From assembly GCF_032452875.1 (NCBI RefSeq), contig NC_083870.1, positions 3,286,001 to 3,350,000 on the forward strand: 64,000 nucleotides of DNA. The letters are read 5' to 3'. Shown piece after piece: positions 59,934 to 64,000 of the stretch; the stretch's first letter is position 1, and every line of letters begins with the position of its first letter. The notes under the pieces were generated by a model. The model had not been told where the DNA came from, made no database searches, and worked only from the letters and a program-made list of their open reading frames with translations. The DNA comes from Bos javanicus (Eukaryota > Chordata > Mammalia > Artiodactyla > Bovidae). The translations under genes were made by a program, and so were the position numbers.

Positions 59934-60154
59934 GTGCTAAGTCTATGTGCTAAGTCGCTTCAGTCATGTCCGACTCTTGGCGACCCCATGGACTGTAGCC
60001 CACCAGGCTCCTCTGCCCATGGGGATTCTCCAGGCAAGAATACTGGAGTGGGTTGCCATTTCCTTCTCCAGGGGATCTTCCTGACCCAGGGATTGAACCC
60101 AGGTCTCCGGCATCGGCAGGTGGATTCTTTACTGTCTGAGCCAGCAGGGAAGCT
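59934..60154 (-). mobile_element. Bov-tA SINE
   Basis: Antisense Bov-tA. TSDs are gaaatattccatt (59921-59933) and gaaatcttccatt (60155-60167), one mismatch. Confidence 0.95.
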
Positions 60155-60167
60155 GAAATCTTCCATT

Positions 60168-60747
60168 AGATCACTCCAGATTTGGTGAGACCAGATATAC
60201 TTTTATTTTTGACCGACGGGTGGCAGTATTGTCTAAGTCACTGATCTCTGGGCAGGCTGGTCCCTCAGAGTTTCCTTTCTTTGTGCCTTTCATTATCTGA
60301 GGTTCATTCTCTCAACGTGCAAGAGAGCTTTTTATTGAAAAGTTCAGGAATGGAGGATAGTATCAACCCCTAAAGTGCTAAAGGCAGCCCAGAATCCAGA
60401 GCTGCTGTCCATTCAGACACTTGGGGAGACAGCTCAGGCTCGGAGTCAAGGTTCCCAGGAGGTGGGTTTGGGCAGGGGCCTTGTGGATTAATGGCAGGAT
60501 AAGATGCTTTACAGCATCCTTGATCACCAAGAATCTAGGTATAGGGAAGAAGGGGTAGTGAGGCTGACCCCAAGAAATTGCATGAAAATAGACACAGCCT
60601 CCATGAAAAGAGACGTTTGATAGGTATCAAGCACTGATCTTATAAGCTCACTGGGAATTAATTTTCTTATCCTCATCCCGGATTAGTAGGACCTATTGTC
60701 TTTGAATTAGAGGGATGTGCTTAAAAATTATTATCTTTTTCTTGTTA
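60168..60747. other. Unassigned DNA
   Basis: No repeat or gene recognised. Confidence 0.3.
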
Positions 60748-61225
60748 TGTGGCAGCCTGTATGGGAGGGGAGTTTGAGGGAGAATGCATACATATATATG
60801 TATGGCTGAGTCCCTTCACTTTTCACTTGAAACTATCAAAACATTGTTAATCGGCTAGACCCCAATACAAAATAGTGAAAGTCACTCAGTCATGTCTGAG
60901 TGATGTCTCTGCGACCCCATGGACTATACAGTGCATGAGTTCTCCAGGCAAGAATACTGGAGTGGGTAGCCATTCCCTTCTCCAGGGGATCTTCCCAACT
61001 CACAGACTGAACCCAGGTCTCCTGCATTGCAAGCGGATTCTTTATCAGATGAGCCACAAGGGAAGCCCAGGAATACTGGAGTGGGTAGCCTATCCCTTCT
61101 CTAGTGGATCTTCCAGATGCAGGAATTAAACCGGGGTCTCCTGAATTGCAAGCAGATTCTTTACCAAGTGAGCTATCAGGGAAGCCCAGTTTAAAATAAA
61201 AAGCTCAAAAAATTATTAATTTTTA
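60748..61225 (+). mobile_element. L1 3' end with nested SINE
   Basis: Short L1 3' UTR: 'gcagcctgtatgggagggga', 'tatggctgagtcccttcac', 'gttaatcggctagaccccaa' to about 60872. The 'taaaataaaaagctc' end continues after the SINE at 61190. Confidence 0.85.
60873..61187 (-). mobile_element. Bov-tA SINE with duplicated tRNA-like module
   Basis: Antisense Bov-tA whose tRNA-related half and adjoining Bov-A segment occur twice in tandem, 60950-61068 and 61069-61187, period 119 bp. Both end in gggaagccc. Confidence 0.9.
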
Positions 61226-61655
61226 AAAATATCTTGCTACCTGGAATTTATCCTCCACCCTGGTCTTCAACACCCCGTACAATGACAATTTGGCAATTTG
61301 AATTATGATCTTTAGACGTCACATTACCCAACCATTTGGATTAAGTCCTCATATTTGAAGACGAATTTCTTTCAGGCTTTCCTTTAAATTTTCTTTTTAT
61401 CAGGTGACTGATTTGATATGAATCAAGAGGTTTACCAGAGAACATTTAGGAAAGCATGAAGGAGAAAATAAAAACCACCCATTAGCTTGAAAAGATACAT
61501 ATCTTGAAAAATAAGATAGAAAAACTATTGTTTATTGTTCCAGAGGTATGGACTAAATCAGAAAACCTTTTGAATTGTTTTATTATGAATTTTATGATTA
61601 ATCATGCTGACAAAACAGGGCATGAGCCTTCTAGGATTATCTTATTTTGTTTGAC
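61226..61655. other. Unassigned AT-rich DNA
   Basis: No repeat or gene recognised. Confidence 0.3.
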
Positions 61656-62330
61656 CATTTAGTTATTCATTTAAATGTGAAAACATTGGCAGAAAACCTG
61701 CTATGAACTATATATTATGCTAGATTGGGGGTTGAGGGAGAGAGTTGGGCCATAAGACATTGTCCTTGCTTGTGAATGCCTTACAATTTACTAGAGAAAA
61801 GAGACAAAGCAAATCAATAATTCCAGTGTGGTAACTGTCACAGTAGGGCAATACACCTTTTTATAGAAGCAGAAGGAAAGGCATTTGACTGCCCATTGGC
61901 AGCCAGGAAAGGCTTCATGGGAAGGTGACACAAGCTGAGTCATTAAAGTCAAGCAAGAATTATCCATATTGGGCATAAGAAGATGGACATTCCAGGAAAA
62001 GGAATGAAATATACAAAGGTACTTCTATCCAGTTGCTTGCTGTTTGTGAGGAATGGTAGGTACCTGATATGAAGCTGGAGTGGGCCATGTGAGTATATTG
62101 GGGAATAGAAGAACTAGTGGGAATTGGGCAGAGAAGCTGGAACAAGATAATAAGGGGCTTTTTATACCAGTTGAATTGTTGGGAACTTTATCTTATAGGA
62201 TTTGATGGCAGATGGATGTGGGGAGTAGGATAGTGAGAGAATTATACAGTGCGTCCCTTGATTCTACTTTGGATGATTGGATGAATATTTGTAACACAGA
62301 GGAGGAGCAGGGTTGAAGGAGCTGACAAAG
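61656..62330 (-). mobile_element. Probable degenerate L2, antisense
   Basis: Order of weak blocks fits antisense L2: 'acctgctatgaactatatat', 'tgccttacaatttactagag', 'caggaaaggcttcatgggaa', 'gacattccaggaaaagg', 'ggatttgatggcagatgg'. High divergence. Confidence 0.5.
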
Positions 62331-62464
62331 ATGACCAGCTTACTTTCAGATTTCGGGGGATCCTGCCCGGTGACAGCTCTCTGCATGAATTTGGCCATCA
62401 GGAGAGAGATCTCAAGTTCTAGGTACAAACTGGTTACTAATAATAACCATTTACTGAAGATTTA

Positions 62465-62920
62465 TTGTTGTTGTTCAGTCGCTAAATCGTGTCCAGGTCT
62501 TTGCGACCCCATGGACTGCAGCACGCCGGGCTTCCCTGTCCTTCACCATCGCCCAGAGTTTGCTCAAACTCATGTCCATTGAGTCAGTGATGCTGTCCAA
62601 CCATCTCATCCTTGACCACCTGCTTCTCCTTTTGTCTTCAATCTTTCCCAGCATCAAGGTCTTTTCCAATGAGTTGGCTCTTCTCCTCAGGTAGTCAAAG
62701 TATTGAAGCTTCAGTTTTAGCATCGGTCCTTCTAATGAATATTCAGAGTTGATTTCCTTTAGGACTGACTGGTTTGATATCTTTGTTATCCAAGGGACCT
62801 TCAAGAGTCTTCTCCAGCACTACAATTCGAAAACATCGATTGATGCTTAATGCTTCAAGTTCTCAGTCTTCTTTATGGTCCAACTCTCGCATCTGTACAT
62901 GACTACTGAAAAAACCATTG
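62465..62920 (-). mobile_element. BovB 3' end, first of a tandem pair
   Basis: Antisense BovB from the 3' tip to the 'catgactactgaaaaaacca' block, then directly followed by another 3' tip. It shares the unusual segment 'ccacctgcttctccttttg' with the next copy. Confidence 0.9.
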
Positions 62921-64000
62921 TTGTTGGTTATTTGCTCAGTCATGTCAGAAAGACCCCATGGACTGCTGCACACCAGGCTTCCCTATCCTTCACCATCACC
63001 CAGAGTTTGCTCAAACTCATGTCCATTGAGTTGGTAATGCCATCCAACCATCTAATCCTTGGCCACCTGCTTCTCCTTTTGTCTTCAATCTTTCCTACCA
63101 TCAAGGTCTTTTCCAATGAATCGGCTCTTCATGTCAGGTGGCCAAAGTATTGAAACTTCAGCTTCAGCATCAATATTCAAATGAATATTCAGGACTGATT
63201 TCCTTCAGGATTGACTGATTTGATCTCCTTGCAGTCCAAGGGACTCCCAAGAGTCTTCTCCAACACCAGAGTTCAAGAGCATCAATTCTTCAGTGCTCAG
63301 CCTCCTTTATGGTCCAACTTTCATATCTATATATGTCTACTGGAGAAACCATAGCTTTGGCTATATGGGCCTTTGTTGGCAAAGTAATGTCTCTGCTTTC
63401 TAATATGCTGTCTAGGTTTGCCATAGTTTTTCTTCCAAGGGGCAAGCGTCTTTTAATTTCATGGCTGCAGTCACCATCCCAGTGATTATGGAGTCCAAGA
63501 AAATAAAGTCTGTGTCACTATTTTCATTGTTTTCTCATCTATATGCCATGAAGTGATAGGATCAGATGCCATGATCTTAGTGTTTTGAATGTTGAGTTTT
63601 AAGCCAGCTTTTTCAGACTCCCCTTTCACCTTCATCAAGAGGCTCTCTCTTTAGTTCCTCTTTGCTTTCTGCCAGAAGAGTGATGTTATCTTAGGTTACT
63701 GATATTTGTCCCGGCAATCTTGATTTCAGCTTGTGCTTTATTCAGCCCAGCATTTCACATGAGGTGCTCTGCATAGAAGTTAAATAAACATGGTAACAGT
63801 GTACAGCCTTGATGTACTCCTTTTCCAATTTTGAACAAGTCCATTGTTGCATGTCAGGTTTGAACTGTTTCTTCTTGACCTGCATACAGATTTCTCAGGA
63901 AGCCAGTCAGATGGTATTCCTATTTCTCTAAGAATTTTTCAGTTTGTTGTGATCCAAACTGTCAAAGGCTTTAATGTAGCCAATGAAGCAGAAGTAGATG
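62921..64000 (-). mobile_element. BovB, second of a tandem pair, cut by the window end
   Basis: Antisense BovB from a second 3' tip ('tttgctcagtcatgtcag') through the RT region to the last base ('aagcagaagtagatg'). It continues outside the window. The YADD-coding region near 63690 carries a deletion. Confidence 0.9.

Overview
The window is typical repeat-dense, gene-poor mammalian DNA, and its repeats identify a ruminant, most likely a bovid. The diagnostic elements are many copies of the RTE-type LINE BovB, the BovB-derived SINEs Bov-A2 and Bov-tA, the cetartiodactyl tRNA-derived SINEs CHR-1 and CHR-2, and an artiodactyl L1. Older mammal-wide elements (L2, MIR, ERVL-MaLR LTRs of MST/MLT1 type, a hAT-Charlie element, L1M) lie beneath them. 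There are no operons, rRNA or tRNA genes, CRISPR arrays or prokaryotic features. Family names were assigned by reading against remembered consensus sequences, so subfamily names and outer boundaries (about +/-10-30 bp) are approximate. Short target-site duplications (TSDs) were read directly.

Layout. 0.4-7.4 kb: an old L1 (L1-A) broken by three BovB insertions, two of which carry a nested Bov-A2. 8-11.8 kb: an older L1M split by a much younger 2.56-kb L1 with a 15-bp TSD. 12.7-14.8 kb: BovB, an MLT1-like LTR, an L1 fragment and an MST/MLT1 LTR. 16.3-21.3 kb: two L2 copies, each interrupted by BovB. 22.1-29.4 kb: a degenerate TATC tract, an internally deleted BovB, then a second old L1 (L1-B) holding a mariner MITE, a Bov-A2 and a CHR-1. 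29.6-33.2 kb: antisense L1M with four nested insertions, then another L1 3' end. 33.2-38 kb: SINE, MaLR LTR, a GC-richer unassigned stretch and a twin-primed (5'-inverted) L1. 42-46.3 kb: a very dense SINE cluster. 46.3-47.1 kb: an L1 fragment with a nearly perfect inverted repeat. 48.4-51.5 kb: a repeat-poor block with the only plausible genic signals. 51.5-64 kb: BovB copies in several arrangements, including a large inverted pair and a tandem pair, separated by a 2.9-kb repeat-poor stretch.

Genes. No complete protein-coding gene is supported. The best non-repeat candidate is on the minus strand. A 92-codon lysine/glutamate-rich frame opens at an ATG at 50150. About 1.2 kb upstream of it is a short CpG-rich segment (about 51125-51425) with a near-palindromic RFX-type X-box. 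Together they could be the 5' part of a small gene, possibly ciliary or testis-expressed, but no splice site was convincing. All other long frames are remnants of L1 or BovB reverse transcriptase, or fall in unassigned DNA without support.

The nesting gives a relative history: L2, MIR, MaLR and L1M first; then L1-A and L1-B; then BovB and CHR; then Bov-A2, Bov-tA and the young L1. Several copies show unusual rearrangements: fold-back palindromes, internal deletions with minisatellites at the breakpoint, tandem duplications inside SINEs and LINEs, and antiparallel BovB pairs. I found no novel defence, mobile or metabolic system.
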